From Natronoglomus mannanivorans (GTDB lineage: Archaea > Halobacteriota > Halobacteria > Halobacteriales > Natrialbaceae), in contig JAOPKB010000018.1 in NCBI GenBank assembly GCA_025517485.1, forward strand, positions 60,496 to 124,495: DNA of 64,000 bases, in the 5' to 3' direction. Positions 18,231-28,282 of this stretch are shown here, piece after piece. The position numbers were made by a program, and so were the translations under genes. A model generated the notes under the pieces. The model was not told the DNA's origin and searched no databases. It worked only from the letters and a program-made list of their open reading frames with translations. Position 1 is the stretch's first letter, and the number at the start of each line of letters is the position of its first letter.

Positions 18231-19256
18231 GTGAACAACGTGGCACAAGTCATGGTAAGTGTTCACCCCCAGAGGTGCGTTTTAGATGTATTGGATAATG
18301 ACTATGAGGGGACTGGTTTAGTGGATCATAATCTGAGGGACAGGGAAAGAATATTGCGATATGCAGAAAAAAATGGAGTGGATTACCTTTATTCTCAGAA
18401 ATTAAATGATGGTGATGACACGAACTCATTCGAAAAGGATATTTCAAATACGAAAAAATTAATTTCACTTTTGAACGAAGTCTGTGGTGAGCTAGATATC
18501 ACATATAAAGTTATAAAATTATACAACGAAGTCCCACATATACCGAACGACTTGGATATTTTTGTGTCTAGCAACGACAGAGAGGTATTAATAAAAACCT
18601 TGACGGATAGGGGTCTGGATTTAATTGAAGACAATGTTGCTGAGACTAAACTCCGAGGAGAGTTTGGAAAGGTAGACATATACACAGAGATTAACTATGG
18701 TGGGATCCCATTTGTAAACCCCGATAAAATACTGAATCACGGCGCTGACAATGATTTTTTTGGGGTGAATTATCCTGGGGTGACATCTAATACAGACCTA
18801 CTCATTCTGATTCCACACCAAGTTATCGGACATAAACGAATAACACTGTTGGATCTTTTACACCTTAAGTCTTTGCTTGAAAAAGCTGATTTGGAAAAAT
18901 GCTGTGAATATGCTCAAGATCTCGGTTGGGAACCATTATTTTACAATACAGTGGAGTTATTAACCACTCTCATAGACATGATATACAATGAAGGAAAGGT
19001 AATAGAGTTCCCTTATATGTTCAGTTATGACTTTGTAATTTCCTCAATAGAAGAAAGCTCAAAACAAGAATTATCCCTCAAAAATAGGATATTATTTAGC
19101 TCGTCGTATGTTTTACACTATTTCATGTATAAGAGCGAAGGAACTTGGCTCTATAACATGTTAAAATCAAACTCTACAACAAGATGGCTTGTAAATAACT
19201 TATCCCACTCTCTTAATGTTTTACGTGGAGATAAATCTAGTACAAATGAGTCATGA
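18231..19256 (+). CDS. nucleotidyltransferase-like protein
   Basis: 341 residues starting at a GTG. The N-terminal third is acidic and unassigned. The middle contains VPHIPNDLDIFVSSNDREV, with a D-x-D pair typical of the nucleotidyltransferase fold, and VDIYTEINYGGIPF, which could supply the third acidic residue. The rest is helical (LLDLLHLKSLLEKADL and onward). This layout is like the uncharacterised nucleotidyltransferases (NTP_transf_5 type) seen in polysaccharide clusters. Its stop overlaps the start of the next gene by 4 bp (ATGA), indicating translational coupling with the kinase-like gene. Substrate unknown. Confidence 0.6.
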   Translation: MNNVAQVMVSVHPQRCVLDVLDNDYEGTGLVDHNLRDRERILRYAEKNGVDYLYSQKLNDGDDTNSFEKDISNTKKLISLLNEVCGELDITYKVIKLYNEVPHIPNDLDIFVSSNDREVLIKTLTDRGLDLIEDNVAETKLRGEFGKVDIYTEINYGGIPFVNPDKILNHGADNDFFGVNYPGVTSNTDLLILIPHQVIGHKRITLLDLLHLKSLLEKADLEKCCEYAQDLGWEPLFYNTVELLTTLIDMIYNEGKVIEFPYMFSYDFVISSIEESSKQELSLKNRILFSSSYVLHYFMYKSEGTWLYNMLKSNSTTRWLVNNLSHSLNVLRGDKSSTNES

Positions 19257-19924
19257 TTAGTATGAAAACCAAAATAATCGTCATCACAGGAATTGATGGA
19301 ACAGGGAAAACAACACAATCAGAATACTTGAAAAATTTTTTAAATAAGGAATGTGATAAAACTGCTACTAAATCCCATCAATTTGCGTCAGGACCTATAA
19401 TGAAACAAATAATGTTGAAACATGGGGAATTATTGAAGAAACTTGAAAGAGGGACGTCTTCAAATAACGAAAATTCTAATAGGAAACGACCGCTATCGGA
19501 TCTTCTAACATTAATGGCAGCTCTAAGGATTTTATCAACAGGAGTATCACACACATGGACAAGAATCATCAAAAATAAAAAATCAGAATTCATAGTATTT
19601 GATAGGTATTTTTATGATGTGTTGATCAAACTGTCTTGGATGTATGATATTGATGTGAGTCGAATAAAGGTATTTGAGAAGCTCGTCCCAAAGCCAGACC
19701 TAATATTAGTACTGGATTCTCCTGGTGAGATAGCACTGGAAAGAGAAACAGATGATGATTTGACGTTAGAACAGATGACGAATAAGAGAGAAACATACAA
19801 AGAGTATTTCAACAATGAGCTAGAAACCACCGATAAATACTACAAACTCGACACGTCAAACCAGAACATTAGCGAGGTTAAGTCAAATATAAGAAAGATT
19901 GTGCAAAAGGAGCTAATAGTCTAA
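19253..19924 (+). CDS. thymidylate-kinase-like P-loop kinase
   Basis: 223 residues. The P-loop GIDGTGKTT (about residues 13-21) follows KIIVIT. A DR motif is present in IVFDRYFYD, where thymidylate kinases use DRY or DRF for base and phosphate binding, and PDLILVLD with a following ERETDD lid-like segment completes the fold. A housekeeping tmk would be GC-rich and elsewhere; this AT-rich copy overlaps the nucleotidyltransferase-like gene by 4 bp. A specialised phosphorylation step in glycan precursor synthesis is therefore more likely than dTMP supply (inference). Confidence 0.72.
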   Translation: MISMKTKIIVITGIDGTGKTTQSEYLKNFLNKECDKTATKSHQFASGPIMKQIMLKHGELLKKLERGTSSNNENSNRKRPLSDLLTLMAALRILSTGVSHTWTRIIKNKKSEFIVFDRYFYDVLIKLSWMYDIDVSRIKVFEKLVPKPDLILVLDSPGEIALERETDDDLTLEQMTNKRETYKEYFNNELETTDKYYKLDTSNQNISEVKSNIRKIVQKELIV

Positions 19925-20040
19925 TAGCAGTTCACCAATTGGAACCTTCGACAATATTGAGAGCCCACTTCACTGAGATCCTCAATATTTAAATTAACAC
20001 TTTCGCATAGAACATTATCGATCTCAGAGGGATAGCTCGG

Positions 20041-20790
20041 TTAGCGTGTTTGAGCGCATCTCACCGGTTTTCTGTATAATTCACGCCGTAGCCGAAACAC
20101 TCTGAGATACTGCGTCAGTTTGTCCTTCAAGATGGGTCGATGTCTCGTATTGGCGTAAACTGTGTTGTCAGGGTATTCATCATCCATGGACGTCGTATTC
20201 TCGGACAAATGTGTAGTCCTTTTCAAATGGTTCGTACGCTCGAAAGCCGTCAGTATAAACGGTCAGCGATACCTCTTGGCGGTCGGCCAGTAGGAGTCGA
20301 ATTGTTGATATGGCGGCGGCTTTCGTTGGGATTGTACTGATTGCCGGTGCCGCGACCGACGATCGTGAACACCGACGGTTTGCCCTGGTCGTACGATCCT
20401 CATCTACGCATGGACAGACCACGCGAGCGCGACCGGCCGTCGCGCTCGCGGCCTTTTAGCCCTGCAGAAACGTAGACTTCGTCGATTTCGACGGGTCCGA
20501 TAAGGTTGAGCGAAGGTGCGTCAAGCACCTTCGTGAAGCGCTCGACGTGCTGGTGGGTCATTTCTGTACTGAACGCGATTGGAGAAGACTCGCGTGAAAC
20601 CGGAGAAACGCGTAAATCGAGAACAGCCACTTTCTGAGTGCAATCTTCGAATGGGCGAAAATTGTGCCAATCTTGTCGTTGAACGTACGGTCGCAATTCC
20701 TACAGAGATAGCGCTGAAAGTGCCCATAGCGGCCGTTCTGACCTAACGGTCAAGAACGCCAGCGAGGGAAAGCAACACCGTTATGCTAGC
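20041..20790 (-). pseudogene. IS1595-family transposase, multiply frameshifted
   Basis: The minus strand shows, in order but in several frames, the NDKIGTIFAHSKIALRKWLF region, MTHQHVERFTKVLDAP, the DDE-domain start GPVEIDEVYVSAGLKGRERD, then VYTDGFRAYEP and KDKLTQYLRVFRLRRELYRK at the C-terminus. These are hallmarks of haloarchaeal ISH4/IS1595 transposases. At least three frame breaks make it inactive. Confidence 0.78.
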
Positions 20791-21462
20791 GAACCCGCTG
20801 CAACAGGTCTGCTGCGACCGATTCCGATCCGAATACATCGAGCGGGCCATGTTTAGACGCGTGGCAGCCGGTGTCTCCACCGTCTGTACGCGGAAACAAG
20901 ATCTCAAAATGCGGATCTGGCGGGTGCTGCTGCGGTCGTCGGTCTCGCTTCACGAACTTGGCGACATCCAGGCGGTCGACGCAACCGGTTTCAAACGCCA
21001 TCAAGCCAGCCGTCACTACGTCCTCGCGTCGGCTACAACTTTGACGACATCAAGACAACGGCGCTCGTCGATTGCGAAACCAGCGCCATCCTCGACATCC
21101 ATTGTTCGATGAAACAGCCGCATGATACCCAGGTCGGACAGCAAGTGCTGACGGGAAATCTGGTACAACTGACCACGATCACAGCCGACAAAAGCTACGA
21201 CTCGGACACGCTCCGGCACGAACTCAGGGAGGTAGGTATCCGCCCGGTAATCAAACATCGAGAATTCTATGGACTCAACAAAGCGCACAACGCTCGCCAC
21301 TACGAGGACGTCTATCACCGCCGGTTGATCGTCGAGGCAATCTTTTTCGCCCTGAAACATCGGTTCGGCGAGACGTTGCGGGCCAGAACGTGGTTTGACC
21401 AATTCAGAGAGTTCGTCCTAAAGGCCGCCGCCAGAAACATCGAGCAAGTTGTGAGGCTCTAA
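20783..21462 (+). pseudogene. IS5-family transposase, truncated and frameshifted
   Basis: The plus strand carries DIQAVDATGFKRHQASRHYV (first catalytic Asp), then after a frame break at about 21030 VGYNFDDIKTTALVDCETSA, and in the frame ending at 21462 TITADKSYDSDTLRHELRE (second Asp), REFYGLNKAHNARHYED and LIVEAIFFALKHRFGETLRA (Glu). The N-terminal third is missing. The ends GGGCC...TAGACGCGTG at about 20843 and the inverse at 21465-21488 look like terminal inverted repeats. Confidence 0.75.
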
Positions 21463-21604
21463 CACCACCGATCTCACGCGTCTAGACGAGCCCCATCGGA
21501 CGGAATCATGTCTTGCGGACACCGCTGACGCGATGTCTTTGCTCTCTTCGGTTCACAGCGACAGCTAAGCGCCATCAACAATCTCTTACAAAAGAGCGAA
21601 CCGT

Positions 21605-22000
21605 TTAATATAATACAGATAGTCGTTTGGCGCGTCCAACTACGCTGATAGGGCAGTAACCCAATACCACTCTATGAAAGTGTGAACCAAAGTATGGAAA
21701 CTATAGGACCAAGTTCAAACCGTGTCACAGGGGACGTGCAAAGCTAACTATCTAATTCGCTCCGGCATCCTAATGAACAGACCATGTTTTTCGGGATTGA
21801 CGTCCAGAATCAACATATACAGGTGGTAGTAATAGACAATGCTGGCAAGATTGTTACAAAGTCAATAGCCAGACATTGACGACTCCAGTCAACAGTATCT
21901 AGCGCTTAGGCCACACTCGGAAGATCAAAAACACTACTATTTCCATGATACTCAGGAAAGTAGTCATTGATGGGTACTAACGCAATCAGATCCTAAATAG
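21605..22000. other. intergenic debris with an IS110 N-terminal remnant
   Basis: The only recognisable piece is an ATG at 21783 reading MFFGIDVQNQHIQVVVIDNA and stopping at 21878. This is the N-terminal RuvC-like start of an IS110 transposase, diverged from the 14.2-15.2 kb copy. The rest shows no features. Confidence 0.55.
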
Positions 22001-23857
22001 CTAATTCTCAGGAAGACATTCCAAGCCTTTAGATCCAACTATTTTTATTTTATTCCCATTATTGTAAATAGTGTTCTGTTCTCCAAAGTTACAAGTATGT
22101 TTGTGGTATTTTGCTTGATAATACATCTGATGATCATATTTGATATGGTCACCTTCTTGTGGCTCATAGGTTGAGTCTTGGCTATCTTCTACCCCAACTA
22201 GTATATCTGGCAAGTAAATATGGTTATTAGTATTATATGTGTCCGTAGGGTAATGGTTTGCTCTCCAAGTTTCAATGACAGTGTCATAGCCAAACCCTTC
22301 CAATTTTTCACCTGCAACTTCTGTTTGATAGTCCAGAGTTCGGTCCCCTGCTCTCAATTCTTGAGAATTCAATGATGTTGCCGGTAAAACCATAGCTGAA
22401 ACTAATATGATCGCCAGCACCACCACTGAGACTCTTCTTATAGTGAATCTATCAATGAAAGGAACTTTATCATCTGACAGTAAAATAGGAGCAGATAATA
22501 TAAATGGCAGAAATACAATTTGGAGTGCTCGCTGACCTTCGATTGAAGCAACTAATCCAACTGAAAAATGAAGGAATCCACAAACAAATATAGATATGTG
22601 AAATGGGTTATAGTCGTCATGTTTTCTTGCTAGTGACGATATGGCCAATATCACCACAAGAAATACTAATAATAAAGTCCCTAATTGTGTTGTCAATGAG
22701 CTTATAGTTTGGTTTGTTATTTCATATATTGGCTGGACTTCAGTTTCTCCACCTCTGGTTTCAAAATCAAATTCTATAATCCTAGAAAGGACACTACCAC
22801 TGTGATCTGCATCTGGAACCGAAACAAAACCAGTGATAATATATGTCGGGATCATAATGAATCTATATACTAGCAATGTTGTATATACTACTAACAACAA
22901 CAGGGTAAATTGAATCCATCTGATATTTTGTGTGTGCTTGATCGTGTGATGGATAGTGGATAAAACTAATGTCTTGAAATTCGAGATGCCTCGAATGGAT
23001 AGCCTCACAAATGAGGAGTGCTTTGTCCCCGCAGCGACAGGTAAGGAACTCCAAAATCCCTTCACAACTGGGAAAATTAAAACAGGGATCAAATAATAAA
23101 CATACAATAGTGGGTGAGCAAGTGATAAAGCTATAAAGAGAAGCAAGCTGATCAGGATCCACCGTTTACCTTTTTGAATTCCGATTGAAAATAAATATAA
23201 TAAAATTATTAGCGCGAAGAATTGTGGCACATATCTACTTCTGACAAAAGGATAGCTCAAAATCATGAACATTGCAGACGAGATGAAAGGAAGAAAACCA
23301 CCTCCTAAATGTCGGTATGCAAATATCCAAATTGGGATCGGAAATATAAATATGTAATATAGATAGCCAAGTTCTATTGCGTCAAGTGAGGAATGGTTTG
23401 ACTCGACCATCAAATACTGAAGACGATAAAAAATATAATGTAATGGGAATTGAGCGTCAAAGTACATTGGAATGTCGGAGGTAACATGAATATTGTCTCG
23501 GAGAGCAGTCATGTGTCTTGGATTCCAACCCCATTGACCCATTCCACGGAAAAAAAAGCTATAAGAGAACAAGATTAAATAAAACAATATTGTGGATGCT
23601 AAGCTAATGCGAGGAGAGTCACATGCATAGTTCAGAATGAATAGTACAAAAATAAGGAGGGGGGAAACAACCCAATAAGATAGGGGTATCTGTAATAGAA
23701 AACCAGAACTATGTGAAATAGATACAGGGTATGACAAATGAATTAACACAGCCATCAAGGACCCTAATATAAGCAACAGTATAATAGATAATTTGAATAC
23801 ATAGGACTCAGACTTTCTGTTTCTATGACTTATAAAATAATCGGTAAATAGAGACAT
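22001..23857 (-). CDS. large polytopic membrane protein (Wzy/GT39-like candidate)
   Basis: 618 residues with about a dozen hydrophobic segments between residues 20 and 490, followed by a roughly 130-residue soluble C-terminal region. The large extracytoplasmic loop near residue 110 (RGMGQWGWNPRHMTALRDN) contains acidic and aromatic residues, as in GT-C glycosyltransferases or O-antigen-type polymerases. No single diagnostic motif is present, so polymerase versus mannosyl-transferase-like activity cannot be decided. AT-rich and within the glycan island; it acts on the outer face of the membrane if it is a GT-C enzyme. Confidence 0.6.
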   Translation of the reverse strand: MSLFTDYFISHRNRKSESYVFKLSIILLLILGSLMAVLIHLSYPVSISHSSGFLLQIPLSYWVVSPLLIFVLFILNYACDSPRISLASTILFYLILFSYSFFFRGMGQWGWNPRHMTALRDNIHVTSDIPMYFDAQFPLHYIFYRLQYLMVESNHSSLDAIELGYLYYIFIFPIPIWIFAYRHLGGGFLPFISSAMFMILSYPFVRSRYVPQFFALIILLYLFSIGIQKGKRWILISLLLFIALSLAHPLLYVYYLIPVLIFPVVKGFWSSLPVAAGTKHSSFVRLSIRGISNFKTLVLSTIHHTIKHTQNIRWIQFTLLLLVVYTTLLVYRFIMIPTYIITGFVSVPDADHSGSVLSRIIEFDFETRGGETEVQPIYEITNQTISSLTTQLGTLLLVFLVVILAISSLARKHDDYNPFHISIFVCGFLHFSVGLVASIEGQRALQIVFLPFILSAPILLSDDKVPFIDRFTIRRVSVVVLAIILVSAMVLPATSLNSQELRAGDRTLDYQTEVAGEKLEGFGYDTVIETWRANHYPTDTYNTNNHIYLPDILVGVEDSQDSTYEPQEGDHIKYDHQMYYQAKYHKHTCNFGEQNTIYNNGNKIKIVGSKGLECLPEN

Positions 23858-23959
23858 ATGTTGTTCAGTATATTACTACCTGAATAAGTACTAAAGAGTC
23901 TTTCTATTGGCAAACCATAAATTCCAACCACATTTCTAAATGTGTGATACTATGATTGT

Positions 23960-24755
23960 CCCCCTGAATCGCCAGATAATGCCGGAATTCGCTGTTTTAC
24001 GGTACGCTCGACGTTGCAGCCGACACATATCAAGGTAATTTCGTGGAACTCACATAGGAGCACTTGACAGCCGAGTTCACAGTTTCCGTCTAGCGCTGGT
24101 TGTAACGTTCTTTGTCGATTCTGGCGTTGTGCGCGGTCGTACGGAGCGGGATGCAATGCCTTGATCAGCGGTCTAATGCCAAGTTCACGGAGTGCTTTGC
24201 AGAGCGATTGCTTGTCGTAACGCTTTTCAGTGGGCGATCTGCCCGGCGAGGTCTGCGTCGCTTCCTTCCCGGTTCGTCAAGCAAATATGTTAAAAGTGGT
24301 TCGAGGCACCGTATCGACCAGTTCGTGACTTTGAGCTTCTGGACACGGTAGTTTATTCGCTGTCAGTAATGATGGCCCGCGGCTGATCGCTTGTAGAATG
24401 CACCAATAGCGTCGTACTTCGAGGGATTCTGCAACTGCGCCGACTGGCGCAGCGGCATTCAACAGACTCTCATACTGATCCGATCGGACGCTTTAACAAC
24501 GTGAATGGATAGGAGAGATCGGATCAGCGCAGCAGATCTCCCCGGTTATTTGTGACTCCTCCTTAAGCAGGTCAATCGTCATCCAGTAGGCCGTATCAAG
24601 GTAAATCCGCAAACAGTAAGTGAAACAAGGGCATAGTTGGCGTATCCGCCGTCCCGGAAGGTGACTGATTCTTCTCCGTCGTTAGTAACGTTTTGAGCAA
24701 TCGGCACAACTTCCCCCAATGAAGCAGGTGATTTGCGTCATAGATACTCCCAACC
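23960..24755 (-). pseudogene. degenerate IS5/ISH1-type transposase
   Basis: Minus-strand fragments in several frames read TQITCFIG, LIYLDTAYWMTIDLLKEE (or equivalents), SDRISMRVC, HNARIDKERYNQR and ETVNSAVK, in the order found in haloarchaeal ISH1-like (IS5 family) transposases. Numerous stops. The element lies between the membrane protein and the ParB-like hypothetical. Confidence 0.6.
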
Positions 24756-24833
24756 TCCCGCTTCAACTCCTATGACGTCCGACAGCCGTAATGTGAACAA
24801 CATATCTATTACAATGGAGCCAGTAATACTTTT

Positions 24834-25523
24834 ATGGAATATAATCTTCGACGCGCTCCTCAGTACATTTGGAGAAAAATGTGGGACTACTCTCCGGCGT
24901 ATAACATATTGTTGAAGATTTATGGATATAAGAACAGAAATATTCAATTCAACCCATTAGAAACATTTTATATTAATCCAAGTGTGTTAGAATCGACAGT
25001 TGGTCCAATATCTCCTGCGGCACCCCACAAATACCACATAGAAGAGATTAACCGTCCCTTTGGAATGTCAAATAGTATTGGGAGCATTTTGGATGGAGAC
25101 TGGGATGTTGAAAATGGAGATTTGACTGATTTGTTAACATTCAGGGCATTTGATAATAGGTTTCGAAACAATCAGGAATGGCAAGAGACGACATATTACA
25201 AAAAACACCTGAAGTGTATAACAAATGGGTATCAATCTCTAGGATGTAGATCAAGGTCAGAATTAGACGATAAATTCGACTATTATGAGGAATTATATTC
25301 GAAAATAAAAAATAATGGGGTTCTATCTCAAGAAATGCTAAGAGAACATCCATTAGAGGGCATAAATATAGCTCTTGACAGGAATGGGACCCCCCTCTAT
25401 ATAGGACATGGGCGACATAGGCTAATAATCTCCAAAATAATAGGTATAGATAAAGTACCAGTTAAAATTCTTATCAGGCATAAAGATTTGTTAATTCCTT
25501 CCCATGGATTGGTGGAAATGTAG
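24834..25523 (+). CDS. hypothetical with ParB/sulfiredoxin-like C-terminus
   Basis: 229 residues. The C-terminal region has LYIGHGRHRLIISKIIGIDK followed by VPVKILIRHKD, the G-x-HR and (V/I)PV pattern of ParB-like/sulfiredoxin-fold domains that bind nucleotides. The N-terminal part is rich in aromatic residues and not recognised. Genes of this sort occur in glycan gene clusters, but I know no function for them. AT-rich, flanked by IS5 debris and a GT4 gene on the opposite strand. Confidence 0.6.
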   Translation: MEYNLRRAPQYIWRKMWDYSPAYNILLKIYGYKNRNIQFNPLETFYINPSVLESTVGPISPAAPHKYHIEEINRPFGMSNSIGSILDGDWDVENGDLTDLLTFRAFDNRFRNNQEWQETTYYKKHLKCITNGYQSLGCRSRSELDDKFDYYEELYSKIKNNGVLSQEMLREHPLEGINIALDRNGTPLYIGHGRHRLIISKIIGIDKVPVKILIRHKDLLIPSHGLVEM

Positions 25524-25603
25524 TATTTCCATTAAAAATAGGTAGTATTAGAGAAAGATGAAGACGTCAGGAGAGCCTTAAACCAGAATAAAAGTATGTG
25601 TAA

Positions 25604-26521
25604 TTACATTACCCGATCATAAATCTCTAATAGTCGGTCCCCCATGCTTTCTAAACTGACTTCCTTTACGTAGCCCCGGCCGTTTGTTCTCTGATCAGCC
25701 TCAATGATCTCCACTAATCGATTAGTGAGCTCGGCTTTCGAATCACAAACATAAGACAGGTCAACATTTTGGACCCTCTTTTCAACATCACCAACATTCG
25801 TAGATACAATAGGAAGGTTACAAGAAAGTGCTTCTTTAATTGTGTTCGGTGAACCTTCCCTTGTGGATGTTAGTAACAACCCATCAGCCGCATTCATATA
25901 TGTTGGCATTTTTTGGAAGTCAACATTTGACATATGATGTAGAACGATGTCCTCTTTCAGTTCATTATTTGCTTTACTCACTATCTCTTTAGCTAATGGA
26001 TAATTCTTTTTTGGCCGCTCTGGAGAATATGGGAATATAATATGTTTGTCTTTATTGTCCCATCCTAAGATGCTCTTTGCTTTCAGTTCATCCATAGGCC
26101 TGAAAAGTTCCATATCTACTCCGCTAGGCACAATATATGCCTCACAATCCAGCATATCCTTCATTTCTTCACTTCTTACAATTACGGCGTCAAAGAAGTT
26201 AGCGCATCTCTTCGTCACTATACCATACTTCATGAGATCATCTCCCCAAAATGTAACTACAATCGGTCTTTCTTGTTGGAGTAGCGCGAATGGTGCTGTA
26301 AGGCCACAATTGGCATGAATTAGATCATAATCGTTCGATGTTTCTTTCAGAACCTGGGGGTGGTATTTAATATATTCAATCACAGTTCGGTTGGGTCTTT
26401 CACCTTCGCCAGGAACTCTAAGAGTTGTCGTGTCAATACCCTTATTTTCTAGAATTCTCACCTGATTCCTAAAAAAGGACCGTTGTGTGGAAACTGTTAG
26501 ATTCAATACATTTGCGTCCAT
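25604..26521 (-). CDS. GT4 glycosyltransferase (GT-B fold)
   Basis: 305 residues, a retaining glycosyltransferase of family 4. The N-terminal domain has DLIHANCGLTAPFAL. The hinge-region VPSGVDMELFRP (131-142) is the typical family-4 motif. The E-x7-E pair is Glu222 and Glu230 in REGSPNTIKEALSCNLPIV, and the chain ends with a short C-terminal helix. It is short for the family (often 350-400) because the N-terminal domain is compact, but all key motifs are there. It is the last AT-rich gene of the island. Confidence 0.88.
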   Translation of the reverse strand: MDANVLNLTVSTQRSFFRNQVRILENKGIDTTTLRVPGEGERPNRTVIEYIKYHPQVLKETSNDYDLIHANCGLTAPFALLQQERPIVVTFWGDDLMKYGIVTKRCANFFDAVIVRSEEMKDMLDCEAYIVPSGVDMELFRPMDELKAKSILGWDNKDKHIIFPYSPERPKKNYPLAKEIVSKANNELKEDIVLHHMSNVDFQKMPTYMNAADGLLLTSTREGSPNTIKEALSCNLPIVSTNVGDVEKRVQNVDLSYVCDSKAELTNRLVEIIEADQRTNGRGYVKEVSLESMGDRLLEIYDRVM

Positions 26522-26926
26522 AACATGACATATTCAGGCAGGGATAAGTATATGTCTTTCGAACATAGGGTCTAATTCGTCCTAATCCAATGTAGAAGAA
26601 TTCGATGGTCTTGCTACGTGAGAGACGATACCGATCGAGCCACTGATCAAGCCGGTGAACTCAATCATAATGTCTCGACTCTCGAGAACACCTCACTACT
26701 TCCGAGAGAAGGTCTATACACTCAAACCAATTGTCATCACACGGTCACTTCCTGTATAGACGATTCAGTACGCGGGGTCCATTCCTCAAGTGGTCATCAA
26801 CGGTTTTGTGTGGTAACCGTTGGACCGACTATATTCAATCACGACGACAATTAACATAGAATAATACTCAAGACGGAGCGACAGAGGATAAAACGAGTTT
26901 TAACCGAGAGTATCTGTTTGACAACG
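26522..26926. other. no gene recognised
   Basis: About 400 bp between the GT4 gene and the epimerase. GC content rises through it, marking the right boundary of the AT-rich island. No ORF, hairpin or IS end I can support. Confidence 0.5.
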
Positions 26927-27922
26927 TCAGGAGTTGAGAACGAGCGCCTCGTACCAGTTACGGTTCGCCTTGTACCAGTCGATAAACTGCGAGACACCCT
27001 CACGAATCGTAGTCGACGGCTCATACCCTAAGAACTCGGTCGCCTTCGAGACATCCGCGTGAGTGTGTTGGGCGTCACCAGTCGGTTGATCGGCGAACTC
27101 GAGCCCCAGTGAGGGATCGATCTCGTCTCGAACAACCTCCGCGAGCGTTCGGATATCGATGTTGTCAGAGCTTCCGACGTTCAAAATCTCACCGTCGGCA
27201 ATGTCGGTATCCAGTAGCGTACGATTCACGTCAACGACATCGTCGATATAGGTGAAGTCGCGAGTCTGTGTGCCGTCGCCGTAAATCACCGGTGGTTTGC
27301 CGTTCAGACAGCGGGAGACGAAGTTACTAAAGGCCATGTTCGGCCGCATTCGCGGGCCGTAGACAGTGAAGTAGCGCAGCGAGACCGTCGGGAGACCGTA
27401 GATTTCGTGATACACTCGGGCGTACTGTTCCGCTGCGAGTTTCGAGACGCCGTACGGGCTTACCGGCGTCTTCGGGTGATCCTCGTCGTACGGCAGATAC
27501 TCGGGTTTACCGTACACCGAGGACGAGCTTGCCAACACGACGCGCGAAATCTCACTGTCGCGTGCCGCATCGAGAACGTTCAGCGTTCCGTCGATGTTGA
27601 TGTCGTTCGGTTTACGTGGGTTGTCGACGCTCGTCCGAACCCCGGCCTGTGCGGCCTGGTGATAGACGACGTCCACCTGTGAGACGAGCTCCGTGACGAG
27701 GTCCTGGTTGCGAACGTCGCCGTCTATAAATTCGTAGGACCCCTCACCCTCGTCGGCTCGCTCTCGAGCAATGTCGATCGAGTGCTCTTTGATGCCGATG
27801 TCGTAATAGGGGTCGAGATTATCGAGCGTGATCACGTCGTGGCCATCGGCAACGAACACTTCAGCGAGGTTGCCTCCGATAAAGCCAGCACCACCTGTGA
27901 CGAGAATATTCATCGTGCTCAT
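26927..27922 (-). CDS. nucleotide-sugar epimerase (UDP-glucuronate 4-epimerase-like)
   Basis: 331 residues, extended SDR. GGAGFIGG is at 10-17; the active site has Ser in ASSSSVYG and Tyr-x-x-x-Lys in SPYGVSKLAAEQYARVY. RYFTVYGPRMRPNMA is characteristic of UDP-glucuronate and dTDP-type epimerases, and DGTQTRDFTYIDDVV follows. GC-rich codons match the left flank rather than the island. An alternative start is the Met at position 4. It probably provides UDP-galacturonate or UDP-galactose for the glycosyltransferases. Confidence 0.87.
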   Translation of the reverse strand: MSTMNILVTGGAGFIGGNLAEVFVADGHDVITLDNLDPYYDIGIKEHSIDIARERADEGEGSYEFIDGDVRNQDLVTELVSQVDVVYHQAAQAGVRTSVDNPRKPNDINIDGTLNVLDAARDSEISRVVLASSSSVYGKPEYLPYDEDHPKTPVSPYGVSKLAAEQYARVYHEIYGLPTVSLRYFTVYGPRMRPNMAFSNFVSRCLNGKPPVIYGDGTQTRDFTYIDDVVDVNRTLLDTDIADGEILNVGSSDNIDIRTLAEVVRDEIDPSLGLEFADQPTGDAQHTHADVSKATEFLGYEPSTTIREGVSQFIDWYKANRNWYEALVLNS

Positions 27923-28059
27923 CCATCAGTCGTATTCTGATAAATGGCTAACGGCTTGTATTGCTCACACTGTTTTTGTCTTCAACTGAAACTCAAGGTA
28001 CTTGTCACAGTACTCGAGACCCTCTTCAACTCTTCATATGGGGCTGTGACCAGAACCGT

Positions 28060-28168
28060 TGATGGTTGGATCGCTCGAAAATCGCCTCCCATCCGCAGAA
28101 AGAGAGAACGGAAGAACGGCTTCAAGTACCCCCGACGACACGTCCTCACGACAGATGCGAGGTTCTAA
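28060..28168 (+). pseudogene. 3'-end fragment of the coiled-coil/WH gene family (copy 0)
   Basis: The plus strand reads RRKRERKNGFKYPRRHVLTT and then a stop at 28166-28168. The same segment, RRKRERKNGLEYTERRVLLT, occurs in the intact gene at 32160-33203 and in fragments at 34864 and 40559. This is the shortest and most diverged copy. The rest of the 27923-28282 gap is featureless. Confidence 0.7.
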
Positions 28169-28282
28169 TACGCGGAAATTGGGCCGAAAGAGGAAAATAA
28201 CTTGACAATTTCACCAGTTTACAGAAGAGAGTGCTCTTTAGTACGTGATAATCAGGTAGCCAAAATGGTCACAAAATCGCTG

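Larger units (their letters stand above)
20030..21604 (-). mobile_element. IS1595-family element carrying a nested IS5 insertion
   Basis: The outer element runs from the transposase C-terminus at about 20041 to a right end ending in TACAAAAGAGCGAACC near 21604. Its 5' non-coding part is interrupted at about 20842 by an IS5-type element ending at about 21488. Comparison with the empty copy at 16962-17325 shows the insertion point. Both elements are degenerate. Confidence 0.75.

Noticed and set aside
26618..26854. 78-residue ORF between the GT4 and epimerase genes
   Set aside because: No start signal, motif or compositional support.
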